A stretch of DNA of 21,723 bases from Shuttleworthia sp045545575 (GTDB lineage: Bacteria > Bacillota > Clostridia > Lachnospirales > Lachnospiraceae): assembly GCA_045545575.1 (NCBI GenBank), contig JAZQBE010000049.1, forward strand, positions 1 to 21,723. The letters are read 5' to 3'. The position numbers and the translations under genes are program-made. The notes under the pieces are model-generated. The model was given only the letters and a program-made list of their open reading frames with translations. It had not been told where the DNA came from and searched no databases. Below are positions 6,827 to 12,674 of this stretch, piece by piece. Each line of letters opens with the position of its first letter. Positions within the stretch are counted from its first letter, which is position 1.

Positions 6827-6839
6827 ATTATCCGATAAT
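6827..6839. promoter_or_regulatory. Short palindrome, second candidate operator half
   Basis: ATTATCCGATAAT is a perfect palindrome about a central C, five bases beyond the 12-base inverted repeat and overlapping A/T-rich sequence suitable for -10 boxes in both directions. Confidence 0.45.
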
Positions 6840-6899
6840 ATAAAAGGCAGGAATGGCTCGACGGATTCCCCGGATTCAGTTTTTATGAAGGAGATTTGT

Positions 6900-7112
6900 A
6901 TGATGGTGTCTGCGGACTGGGTAGAAGGATTCGAGATCAGCGTCCGTGTTGAAAACGGCGCAGCGGTGATCTCCGCCAACAGGGAAGGCCTGCTTTCCCT
7001 GGCAAATCATTTGAAACATCTCGCGGAAGAACCGCCGGGAACGCATATCCATCTGGATGCTTATAACAGTCTGGAGGAGGGTTCCTCGGAACTGATCCTT
7101 GAAGCGATATAA
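6900..7112 (+). CDS. Small orphan protein, Imm32-like
   Basis: A 70-residue protein. The pattern V-I-S-A-N-R-E-G-L, L-A-N-H-L-x-x-L-A and H-I-H-L-D, then S-S-E-L-I-L, resembles the Imm32 type of small immunity protein; I make this match from memory and hold it loosely. No signal peptide or membrane segment. ATG 6900 is chosen because AAGGAG lies six bases upstream; the upstream ATG at 6885 overlaps that site, and ATG 6903 is also possible. It is divergent from the XRE regulator and has no toxin partner in the window. A hairpin series follows it. Confidence 0.6.
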   Translation: MMVSADWVEGFEISVRVENGAAVISANREGLLSLANHLKHLAEEPPGTHIHLDAYNSLEEGSSELILEAI

Positions 7113-7157
7113 GTGAAAATGCGCTTTCTGTTCTGCTCCCATGGTTTGTTTTATACC

Positions 7158-7261
7158 TTTTTCCGCGATTAAGGAAATCGCGGAAAAACCCCGCTTCGCG
7201 GGGCACGCGCCTTCGGCGCTGGGTGTGTACGGTTTTGAAATGCTTGATGCATTTCAAAACC
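7158..7261. repeat. Series of four hairpins between convergent genes
   Basis: Four perfect stems in about 100 bases: (A) 13-base arms TTTTTCCGCGATT/AATCGCGGAAAAA (7158-7170, 7176-7188); (B) CCCCGC/GCGGGG, loop TTC (7189-7203); (C) GCGCC/GGCGC, loop TTC (7207-7219); (D) 13-base arms GGTTTTGAAATGC/GCATTTCAAAACC (7231-7243, 7249-7261). D touches the stop codon of the MDR gene. None has a normal 3' U tract, so these are not textbook terminators, though they sit where transcripts from both sides should end. Confidence 0.85.
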
Positions 7262-8217
7262 TATACTTTTATAACGATTTTTCCATTCGCAGCGCCTTCA
7301 TCCTGGACACGCAATGCTTCACATATATTTTCAAATTCAAAAACTTTTCCACTGGCCGGAATCAGTTTCTTCGCATTCAGGAACGCAAAGATCTCATCGA
7401 TGACCTGCTGGGTCGGATCGTTGGAGAAGAAGCCGGTAAGGTATACGCCGTTCGGGATGTCCTTGATCGGGTCAAATCCGTTTAACGCATAGACTCCGCC
7501 GAGGATACCTGTCTGGCAGACGATTCCGCCTTTCTCTACCGCTGTCAAAGTATCTTTCAGATTTCGAGGCCCAATAAGATCAAGCGCCTTTGTCACTCCG
7601 TGGAGCTTTCCGGTCAACCCGCCGTCATCGATGACAGCCTCATCCGCTTCCGCAATCAGCGGCAATTTGCTTTCTTTATGTGTCGTGGCAATCACCTTAC
7701 AGCCGAGAGCTTTCGCGATCTGGATAGCCGCATAGCCAAGCGCGCAGGTCGCTCCACGGATCAGCAGCGTATCTTCTTTTGTGAGGTGAAGGCATTCGAA
7801 TAAGGATCCCCAGGCTGTAAAGTATGTTTCCGGAACAGCACCAAGAGTTTCCCAGGGAAGATCGCTGTCAACTGCGAACACGATGCGTCTGGGAAGCAGC
7901 GCGTATTCCGCGTAGCTGCCGTGAAAAGATCTTCCCATACCGCCCATGAGCGCGACGACCTTTTGCCCGGTCTTCAGATCCGTATCCGAAGCATCCACCA
8001 CCTCACCGGCGCATTCAATTCCCGGAATCACAGGCTTCTGAATGTAGGAAGCATTGATCTCACTGTGGCGGAGGATCTGTTCCGAATGATTCAGGCCGAA
8101 GGCCTTTACCTTGATCAGGACCCAGCCGGGTCTCGCTCCCGGAACCGAACATTCGGACAGGACGATGTCTTTGCCCTCTGTGACTTTATCCAGCAATACG
8201 GCTCTCATCGTTTTCAT
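7261..8217 (-). CDS. Zinc-independent MDR oxidoreductase (quinone-oxidoreductase-like)
   Basis: A 318-residue medium-chain dehydrogenase/reductase, probably using NAD(P)H to reduce a quinone, enal or other electrophile. The N-terminal GroES-like fold includes GLNHSE (41-46) where zinc alcohol dehydrogenases have a catalytic Cys, so no catalytic zinc is expected. The GIECAG strand (66-71) follows. The Rossmann nucleotide site is RGATCALG (154-161). Its length is typical for the quinone oxidoreductase branch. The ATG at 8217 lies inside the end of the radical SAM gene (32-base overlap), with GGAGG nine bases upstream, so it is probably co-transcribed and coupled to it. It could act on the modified peptide or respond to the same stress as the HxlR regulator; neither is proven. 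Confidence 0.85.
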   Translation of the reverse strand: MKTMRAVLLDKVTEGKDIVLSECSVPGARPGWVLIKVKAFGLNHSEQILRHSEINASYIQKPVIPGIECAGEVVDASDTDLKTGQKVVALMGGMGRSFHGSYAEYALLPRRIVFAVDSDLPWETLGAVPETYFTAWGSLFECLHLTKEDTLLIRGATCALGYAAIQIAKALGCKVIATTHKESKLPLIAEADEAVIDDGGLTGKLHGVTKALDLIGPRNLKDTLTAVEKGGIVCQTGILGGVYALNGFDPIKDIPNGVYLTGFFSNDPTQQVIDEIFAFLNAKKLIPASGKVFEFENICEALRVQDEGAANGKIVIKV

Positions 8218-9286
8218 TTTTCCGCACCTCCGTTTCCGGGCTCAGCAGTCCGTTTTCCTCGCTCGCCCAACACTGTGGGTCGTCCGCGTAAAAGTCCCCG
8301 TTTGTTCCACGGGCGACGGCAGGGCATCCCCGGCACCAGGCCAGAAGCCTGCAGCGTGAACATTTACTGAAGTTCTGATATTCCCGGTATTGTTCCATGC
8401 CGGTCAGCCACACATCGGCGATCCGGTCCTCGAACACATTTCCGACCTTGCTTTCCGCAACCCGGCGACAGGCATAGATCTCACCGGTGGGAAGGATGGT
8501 GATGTGGCAGCTGCCGCAGTTGCAGCCCCCGTAGATCATGCCTTCCTTCGCATTCTCCGGGATATGAAAAGCCCCGGTCTCATACTCATAGAGGGTCCAG
8601 AGATGATCTTTTTTGTTGAAGTATGTCTCGCATCCCTCTGCTTCATATTCTTTGAATTTCCGGTCGCACATCTCAAGAAGCTGCCGGTATTCCGATGCGG
8701 TCATGGTCGTATCCAGTTCTCCGCCGCTGGGAACATAGCGGGAGAAGGCAAAGATCTTTGTGCCTGCCTTGACGGCCTCATCAATGATTCCCGGGACCTC
8801 CATCCGGTTCTGCTTTGATACCGTCGTCATGATGACGCTGCGGATGCCGGCGCGGTTGATGCAGCCGATCTTTTCCAGAGTACAGTCAAAGGATCCGGGC
8901 TTTCTGAACCAGTCATGCGTTTCGCGGAGGCCGTCCAGAGAAAGCTGATACTTTTCACATCCGTACCCTTTCAGCTCACGGCATACCTGATCATTTAAAT
9001 GGAACGGATTGCCCATGATCGTGAATTTCACCCCATGCTCGTGGAAGAGATCCAAAAGCTTCCAGAAATCCGGATGCAGGATCGGATCCCCTCCGGTCAG
9101 GTAGAAGTAGGGCGTGCGCGCAAATACTTTGCAGAAATCCAGACAGTTGTAAAACGTGTCCTGCATCTCACTCCAGGTCATGGATTTGAGGCAGGTATGG
9201 CCGCCTGCAGCGAAGATATAGCAGTGTTTGCATCTCTGGTCGCATTCATCCGTAATATGCCACTGAAAAGAAAAGTACGGTTTCAT
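8186..9286 (-). CDS. Radical SAM/SPASM peptide maturase, ACGX-type
   Basis: A 366-residue radical SAM enzyme expected to modify the peptide encoded just upstream. The SAM-binding [4Fe-4S] motif is C-x3-C-x2-C at Cys15, Cys19 and Cys22 (ECDQRCKHCY). GGDP (65-68) is the SAM-contacting loop. The C-terminal SPASM domain has Cys255, 257, 260 and 273, the core C309-x2-C312-x5-C318-x2-C321, and Cys339, enough for two auxiliary clusters. The ATG at 9286 has GGAGA about eight bases upstream. The precursor gene ends 135 bases upstream with a hairpin between, and the MDR gene overlaps its 3' end. Related SPASM maturases make thioether or carbon-carbon links. The pairing with an Ala-Cys-Gly repeat peptide matches what I recall as the 'ACGX system' family; the bond made here is unknown. 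Confidence 0.9.
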   Translation of the reverse strand: MKPYFSFQWHITDECDQRCKHCYIFAAGGHTCLKSMTWSEMQDTFYNCLDFCKVFARTPYFYLTGGDPILHPDFWKLLDLFHEHGVKFTIMGNPFHLNDQVCRELKGYGCEKYQLSLDGLRETHDWFRKPGSFDCTLEKIGCINRAGIRSVIMTTVSKQNRMEVPGIIDEAVKAGTKIFAFSRYVPSGGELDTTMTASEYRQLLEMCDRKFKEYEAEGCETYFNKKDHLWTLYEYETGAFHIPENAKEGMIYGGCNCGSCHITILPTGEIYACRRVAESKVGNVFEDRIADVWLTGMEQYREYQNFSKCSRCRLLAWCRGCPAVARGTNGDFYADDPQCWASEENGLLSPETEVRKNENDESRIAG

Positions 9287-9324
9287 TCTGTCATTCTCCG
9301 ATGCTCTTTGTTTCGGTATGTATA

Positions 9325-9341
9325 ATCAGCACTCTGCTGAT
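9325..9341 (-). promoter_or_regulatory. Small hairpin in the radical SAM leader
   Basis: ATCAGCA, loop CTC, TGCTGAT: a perfect seven-base stem ending 38 bases before the radical SAM start. With the larger stem at 9356-9385 it gives the precursor-enzyme spacer two structured elements. Confidence 0.5.
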
Positions 9342-9355
9342 GGTATTCCGTAGGG

Positions 9356-9385
9356 GATCCCCCGGCCGGTAAGCGCCGGAGGATC
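9356..9385 (-). promoter_or_regulatory. Hairpin between precursor and maturase genes (possible attenuator)
   Basis: On the minus strand, GATCCTCCGGC pairs with GCCGGGGGATC: 11 base pairs with one G-U, loop of eight. No U tract follows, so it is more likely a stability or partial-termination element that keeps peptide mRNA above enzyme mRNA, a common arrangement in RiPP operons. Confidence 0.5.
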
Positions 9386-9421
9386 AGGTGGAACCGTAAG
9401 ATCGTTTGCGTATGAGCGTTC

Positions 9422-9637
9422 TTACTTGTCGCTTGCTCCGCAGGCCGTTCCGCAGGCTGCCGGCGTTTCTGCGGGCTTGTCTGCCGCTCCGCAGGCTGCC
9501 GGCGTTTCTGCGGGCTTGTCCGCCGCTCCGCAGGCTGCAGGCGTTTCTGCAGGCTTGTCCGCTGCTCCGCAGGCAGTCCCGCAGGCTGCTGCCGCCTTGT
9601 TTTCCTCTGCCCACCCGGCGATGTTCGTTAATGCCAT
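9422..9637 (-). CDS. Ala-Cys-Gly repeat RiPP precursor peptide
   Basis: A 71-residue peptide. The leader-like N-terminus is MALTNIAGWAEENKAAA. The core has six A-C-G motifs: a C-G-T-A-C-G pair at each end and two single A-C-G between, spaced by KPAETPA segments. All six Cys sit in A-C-G. There is no Gly-Gly leader cleavage site, signal peptide or membrane segment. ATG 9637 is fixed by AAAGGAGG eight bases upstream; the longer in-frame start at 9733 has no peptide-like features. The radical SAM/SPASM gene follows on the same strand and an HxlR regulator diverges from it. Likely products are thioether-bridged or otherwise Cys-modified peptides; metal or electrophile binding by a Cys-rich peptide is also possible. 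Confidence 0.88.
   Translation of the reverse strand: MALTNIAGWAEENKAAAACGTACGAADKPAETPAACGAADKPAETPAACGAADKPAETPAACGTACGASDK
9450..9566. repeat. Three tandem 39-base units in the precursor core
   Basis: Units at 9450-9488, 9489-9527 and 9528-9566, with one and three mismatches between neighbours. Each encodes 13 residues (one ACGAADKPAETPA period). The high DNA identity, including third positions, points to recent duplication. Confidence 0.88.
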
Positions 9638-9892
9638 GGTCGTATCCTCCTTTGTAAAGTGGTTTTCAGCAGGCACCATTGCCTTCTGTGCTTCCAATGT
9701 AACCGACCGGCGTATGATCCCACAAGAACGCACTTTTTTATTACATAGGCACCTTTTTGTAACTCATAGACGGATACTGTCCGTTATGTTATGTTTTTAT
9801 TGGATGCTGGTTTTTAAATATGAACTATTGTGAGAATATGCCGTTTTTCGTATTGCGGATGCATACATTACGGGTCTGAAAGGAATTTGCTT
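9638..9892. promoter_or_regulatory. Divergent control region between precursor and HxlR regulator
   Basis: 255 bases, more A/T-rich than its neighbours, that must hold promoters for both directions. Minus-strand candidates include TTACAA (9757-9762) and an A/T-rich TATGTAATAA segment, but the spacing is poor. Plus-strand candidates near 9800-9830 (TTGGAT, TAAATATGAA) are also weak. I cannot fix either promoter. A candidate operator is listed separately. Confidence 0.55.
9765..9788. promoter_or_regulatory. Candidate HxlR operator
   Basis: CATAGACGGA, five bases, TCCGTTATG: arms ACGGA/TCCGT are perfect and CATA/TATG continue the symmetry with one extra base on the left. It lies in the middle of the divergent region, a natural place for a dimeric winged-helix regulator. 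A weaker 24-base imperfect palindrome with GTA and TAC ends lies near 9859-9882. Confidence 0.45.
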
Positions 9893-10222
9893 ATGATAAC
9901 AAAAGACGAACTGCCGGCGTGCCCGGTAGCGACCACCGTACAGCTGATCGGCAGTAAATGGAAGCTGCTGATTCTGCGGAACCTGCTGGTCCGTCCCTGG
10001 AGGTTCAATGAGCTGCGAAAGAGCCTGGAAGGCATCAGCCAAAAGGTTCTGACCGACAGTCTTCGTTCCATGGAAGAGGACGGGATCATCACCCGGACTG
10101 TCTACCCGGAAGTCCCTCCGCGTGTAGAGTATGCATTAAGCGAGCTGGGTGAATCCATGCGGCCGATCATCAACGCCATGGAAGACTTCGGCAACAACTA
10201 CAAAAATCTCGCGGCAAAATAA
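9893..10222 (+). CDS. HxlR-family winged-helix regulator
   Basis: A 109-residue HxlR/DUF24 transcription factor. The family hallmark is C-P-V near the N-terminus (Cys10) followed by LIGSKWKLLILRNL (19-32), then the winged helix with FNELRKSLEGISQKVLTDSL and a wing near RTVYPEVPPRVEYALSELG. The conserved N-terminal Cys is the redox or electrophile sensor in relatives such as YodB and HypR. ATG 9893 has AAAGGAA seven bases upstream. It diverges from the precursor-maturase-MDR operon. HxlR genes often sit next to the oxidoreductase they control, so control of this operon is likely but not shown. Confidence 0.88.
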   Translation: MITKDELPACPVATTVQLIGSKWKLLILRNLLVRPWRFNELRKSLEGISQKVLTDSLRSMEEDGIITRTVYPEVPPRVEYALSELGESMRPIINAMEDFGNNYKNLAAK

Positions 10223-10260
10223 AACCATACGTCCTGGTCCATTCTTGCTCGAAGAAGTGG

Positions 10261-10306
10261 AATAAAAAATCAGACGAGCAAAAGAACATTTCTTTACTCG
10301 CCTGAT
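10261..10306 (-). terminator. Intrinsic terminator after tRNA-Arg
   Basis: A long stem at 10269-10306: on the minus strand ATCAGGCGAG pairs with CTCGTCTGAT, and AAAGAA pairs with TTCTTT around a small loop; TTTTTT follows (10263-10268). It starts only four bases past the tRNA 3' end and also sits 3' of the HxlR gene. Confidence 0.85.
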
Positions 10307-10309
10307 ACA

Positions 10310-10381
10310 CGTTCCCGGAGGGAATCGAACCCCCAATAGAGTCTTAGGAGGACCCCGTTATATCCGTTTAACTACGGGAAC
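10310..10381 (-). tRNA. tRNA-Arg (anticodon CCU)
   Basis: A 72-base cloverleaf: acceptor arms GTTCCCG/CGGGAAC (seven pairs), D stem GTTA/TAAC, anticodon loop CTCCTAA giving anticodon CCU, and a T loop GGGTTCGATTCCC. CCA is not encoded. It has its own extended -10 promoter upstream and a strong terminator downstream. It separates the conserved oriC block from the accessory genes on its 3' side. Confidence 0.95.
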
Positions 10382-10418
10382 TGTTATGTGAACTTGGATT
10401 TCCGACGCGCCACGATAT

Positions 10419-10427
10419 ATTATATCA
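10419..10427 (-). promoter_or_regulatory. Extended -10 promoter for tRNA-Arg
   Basis: On the minus strand, TGATATAAT: a perfect TATAAT (10419-10424) with the TG of an extended -10. No good -35 is seen at the right distance. The start is expected near 10412, about 31 bases before the tRNA. Confidence 0.65.
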
Positions 10428-10447
10428 CATTGCCACCGAAAAACACA

Positions 10448-11251
10448 TTACGGTGTTTTCCCGGGCTGTTCCTCTTCTGCCGCCGCTTCTTCCGCATCCG
10501 TCGTTCCGACGATTCCGGTTTCCGCCGGATCGGCTTCTGCCGGCTCCGCCGTTTCCGCCGCCGGGGCTTCCTCTTCCGCTCCGGACAGATCTGCCGCCGG
10601 GGTCTCTTCGGCCGTTTCCGCGAGGAATTCTTCTTCGGCTGCCGCGGTTTCCTTTTCCTGCATGCGATCGGCGATGCGCTTCTCCATCTCAGACTCGCCG
10701 GCGGTAAACTGATCCTTCAGCGCCTTCACGGATTTCGCGGAGGTGTGCTCGACATGCTCGGTTTCAAAGCCAAGGGCCTTGCCGAGGGCCTCGTCTTCTT
10801 CCGGCGCCAGCGTCTGCAGCGATCTGCCGTCAATGATCTCCTTCAGATAACAGAAGCACCCCTCGCGGCTGTGCACCATATTCATGACGATGCCGTCGTC
10901 CTTTTCGTCCAGCAGCGCCAGCGTGAAGCTGAGCTTGCCGCCCTGCTCTTCCAGCGCGTCATATTTCACCAGACCATATTTCTGGAAGGTTCCGCGCATG
11001 TGGCGCTTCAGCGCCGCGATCTCCCGCTCGTTTGCGCTGTTCGCCTCGAGCAGATCGTCCACCAGATCCAGCTTAAACAGCAGATTGTCCTCGAGGGACC
11101 GGGCGTTGCGTCCGCCCATGAACGCGCGCAGACGGCTGCGCATCACATGAAGCTTCCACGCCATCATAGCCCAAAGCACCAGAAGAATGATAAAACCGGC
11201 GAATAAGACCAGGATGATCACGTCGGTCGAAATTCCAAGAGATTCAAACAT
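10448..11251 (-). CDS. DUF4446 single-TM protein
   Basis: A 267-residue membrane-anchored protein with one N-terminal transmembrane segment (~11-32), a predicted coiled coil (~35-85) and the DUF4446 core (KYDALEEQGGKLSFTLALLD, ~97-116, through the Y-L-K-E-I-I-D-G-R-S segment). The last ~60 residues are an acidic Ala/Glu-rich tail, probably disordered. DUF4446 genes commonly follow parB in Clostridia; the function is not known. The ATG at 11251 has AAAGGAG six bases upstream, and the gene starts 40 bases after parB. Confidence 0.9.
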   Translation of the reverse strand: MFESLGISTDVIILVLFAGFIILLVLWAMMAWKLHVMRSRLRAFMGGRNARSLEDNLLFKLDLVDDLLEANSANEREIAALKRHMRGTFQKYGLVKYDALEEQGGKLSFTLALLDEKDDGIVMNMVHSREGCFCYLKEIIDGRSLQTLAPEEDEALGKALGFETEHVEHTSAKSVKALKDQFTAGESEMEKRIADRMQEKETAAAEEEFLAETAEETPAADLSGAEEEAPAAETAEPAEADPAETGIVGTTDAEEAAAEEEQPGKTP

Positions 11252-11291
11252 GAACTGCTCCTTTATTTAGATATTGTCGTGTGGTCGTTTC

Positions 11292-12242
11292 CTACATCTG
11301 CGGACGGGAGATCTGATCGATGATCCGCTCAAGGTCGTCCTGGGAATAGTACTCGATTTCGAGTTTGCCCTTGCGGTTGTCCTTCGGAAGGATGCGGACC
11401 TTCGTTCCAAGCTTGCCCTTCAGGCTCTCTTCAAGGGTTTCGTAAAACAGGCGCATCTTCGGATCGAGGGCCGGTTCGGCCGGCGCCGGTTTCTTTGCGT
11501 TTGCCTTCCGGACTTCCGCCTCGATGTTGCGGACCGACAGTTTTTCATCGAGAACCCGCTGCGCCAGTTCGTACTGCGCGTCCTTGTCTTCCAGTCCGAG
11601 CAGCGCCCGCGCGTGGCCGGCGGTGATCAGGTCTTCCATCAGCATCTGCTGCACGCGCTCATCGAGATGCAGCAGGCGCAGGGAGTTCGTAATGGTCGGA
11701 CGGCTCTTCGAGACGCGTTCGGCCACTTCGTCCTGGCTCAAGGAGAATTCCTCCAGAAGGCGGCGGTAGGCCTGCGCTTCCTCGATGGGATTCAGATCCT
11801 CGCGCTGGATGTTCTCGATCAAAGCGATCTCGACGATCTCGCGCTCGGACAGATCGCGGACGATCACCGGCACCTTCTTCAGCCCGGCACGCTTCGCCGC
11901 ACGCCACCGGCGTTCGCCGGCGACGATCTCGTAATAGCCGTCTCTCTTCTGCACCAGCAGGGGCGACAGGACACCGTAGCGCTTGATGGAATCCGCCAGC
12001 TCCAGGATACCGTCCTCGTCAAAATGCTTGCGCGGCTGATCCCGGTTGGGCTCGACCTTTAAGATGTCCATCTCCAGGATGTTTTCCTTGCCGGCCGCTT
12101 CCGCGTTTTCCGCTTTGGCCGCCGCCGGCTTGCTCTTTGCGGCCGCCGGTTTCTTCTCCGCTTTCGCGCTGCCCTTCTCCGCTGCTTTATTGGGGATCAG
12201 CGACTCCAGCCCCTTCCCCAGCGCCGGTTTCCTCGTTGCCAT
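11292..12242 (-). CDS. parB: ParB/Spo0J chromosome-partitioning protein
   Basis: A 316-residue CTP-dependent DNA clamp that loads at parS and spreads, helping to segregate the origin and load SMC. An Ala/Lys-rich N-terminal tail (to ~52) contains LGKGLESLIP, the usual ParA-stimulating motif near the start. The CTPase domain holds GERRWRA (109-115) and ENIQREDLNPIEEA (143-156). The parS-reading HTH is ~169-190 (SQDEVAERVSKSRPTITNSL). A C-terminal dimer domain ends the protein. Its cognate parS sites are at 13461, 13972 and 14010. It lies 432 bases downstream of parA, an unusually long spacer for this pair. Confidence 0.97.
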   Translation of the reverse strand: MATRKPALGKGLESLIPNKAAEKGSAKAEKKPAAAKSKPAAAKAENAEAAGKENILEMDILKVEPNRDQPRKHFDEDGILELADSIKRYGVLSPLLVQKRDGYYEIVAGERRWRAAKRAGLKKVPVIVRDLSEREIVEIALIENIQREDLNPIEEAQAYRRLLEEFSLSQDEVAERVSKSRPTITNSLRLLHLDERVQQMLMEDLITAGHARALLGLEDKDAQYELAQRVLDEKLSVRNIEAEVRKANAKKPAPAEPALDPKMRLFYETLEESLKGKLGTKVRILPKDNRKGKLEIEYYSQDDLERIIDQISRPQM

Positions 12243-12674
12243 GACCTGCTCTCTTTCGTTTGTGTGTGATTTGTGTTGTTTTCTGTGGCTTTTAATGTGC
12301 CGCTTGTTGGTTTGTGTTGTTTTTTGCTTTATATGTGTTGTTTTCTATGGTTTATGCGCTGTTGTTATGTTGTTTCTGTTGGTTTCTGTGTTCCGCTGTG
12401 TGGTATTTTGTGTGTTTACTTTTGTTTATGTGGTTTTCACGCTTGAAGTGTGTTTGTTTGTGTTGTTTTGCGTGGTTTTATGTTGGTTTTCTCTGGTTCC
12501 ACAACGATCAGGCACTAATTTGACGGATTATGTTGTTTTTTCGCCTGTTATATGTGGTTTTATGTCGTTTTGTCTGTTATTATTGCCCGTTTATGTTGTT
12601 TCTTACGGCGATCTATGTGGTTTTATGTTTCTTTTAACGATTTCCAGTTGGTTTACTGTTGGTTTTGTGTGGTT
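12243..12674. repeat. T/G-biased degenerate repeat array in the parA-parB spacer
   Basis: A 432-base gap with no gene. On the plus strand it is built from roughly 15-20 degenerate copies of TGTTGTTTT or TGTGGTTTT, often joined as TATGTGGTTTTATGT. In 12301-12360, 50 of 60 bases are T or G. The transcript (minus strand) would be A/C-rich, almost without G, and largely unstructured. ORFs here are low-complexity Phe/Val/Leu/Cys strings and not protein-like. The function is unknown. Confidence 0.85.

Noticed and set aside
9422..9637. Metallothionein or lanthipeptide precursor as the main reading of the Cys-rich peptide
   Set aside because: No lanthionine synthetase gene is nearby and Ser/Thr are few; Cys occurs only in A-C-G with a SPASM maturase next door. 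Metal binding remains possible as a secondary role.
9426..9833. Plus-strand ORF over the precursor gene with A-P-Q-A-A-G-V-S repeats
   Set aside because: A shadow of the tandem repeat; the minus-strand peptide has the AAAGGAGG site, the Cys motifs and the adjacent maturase.
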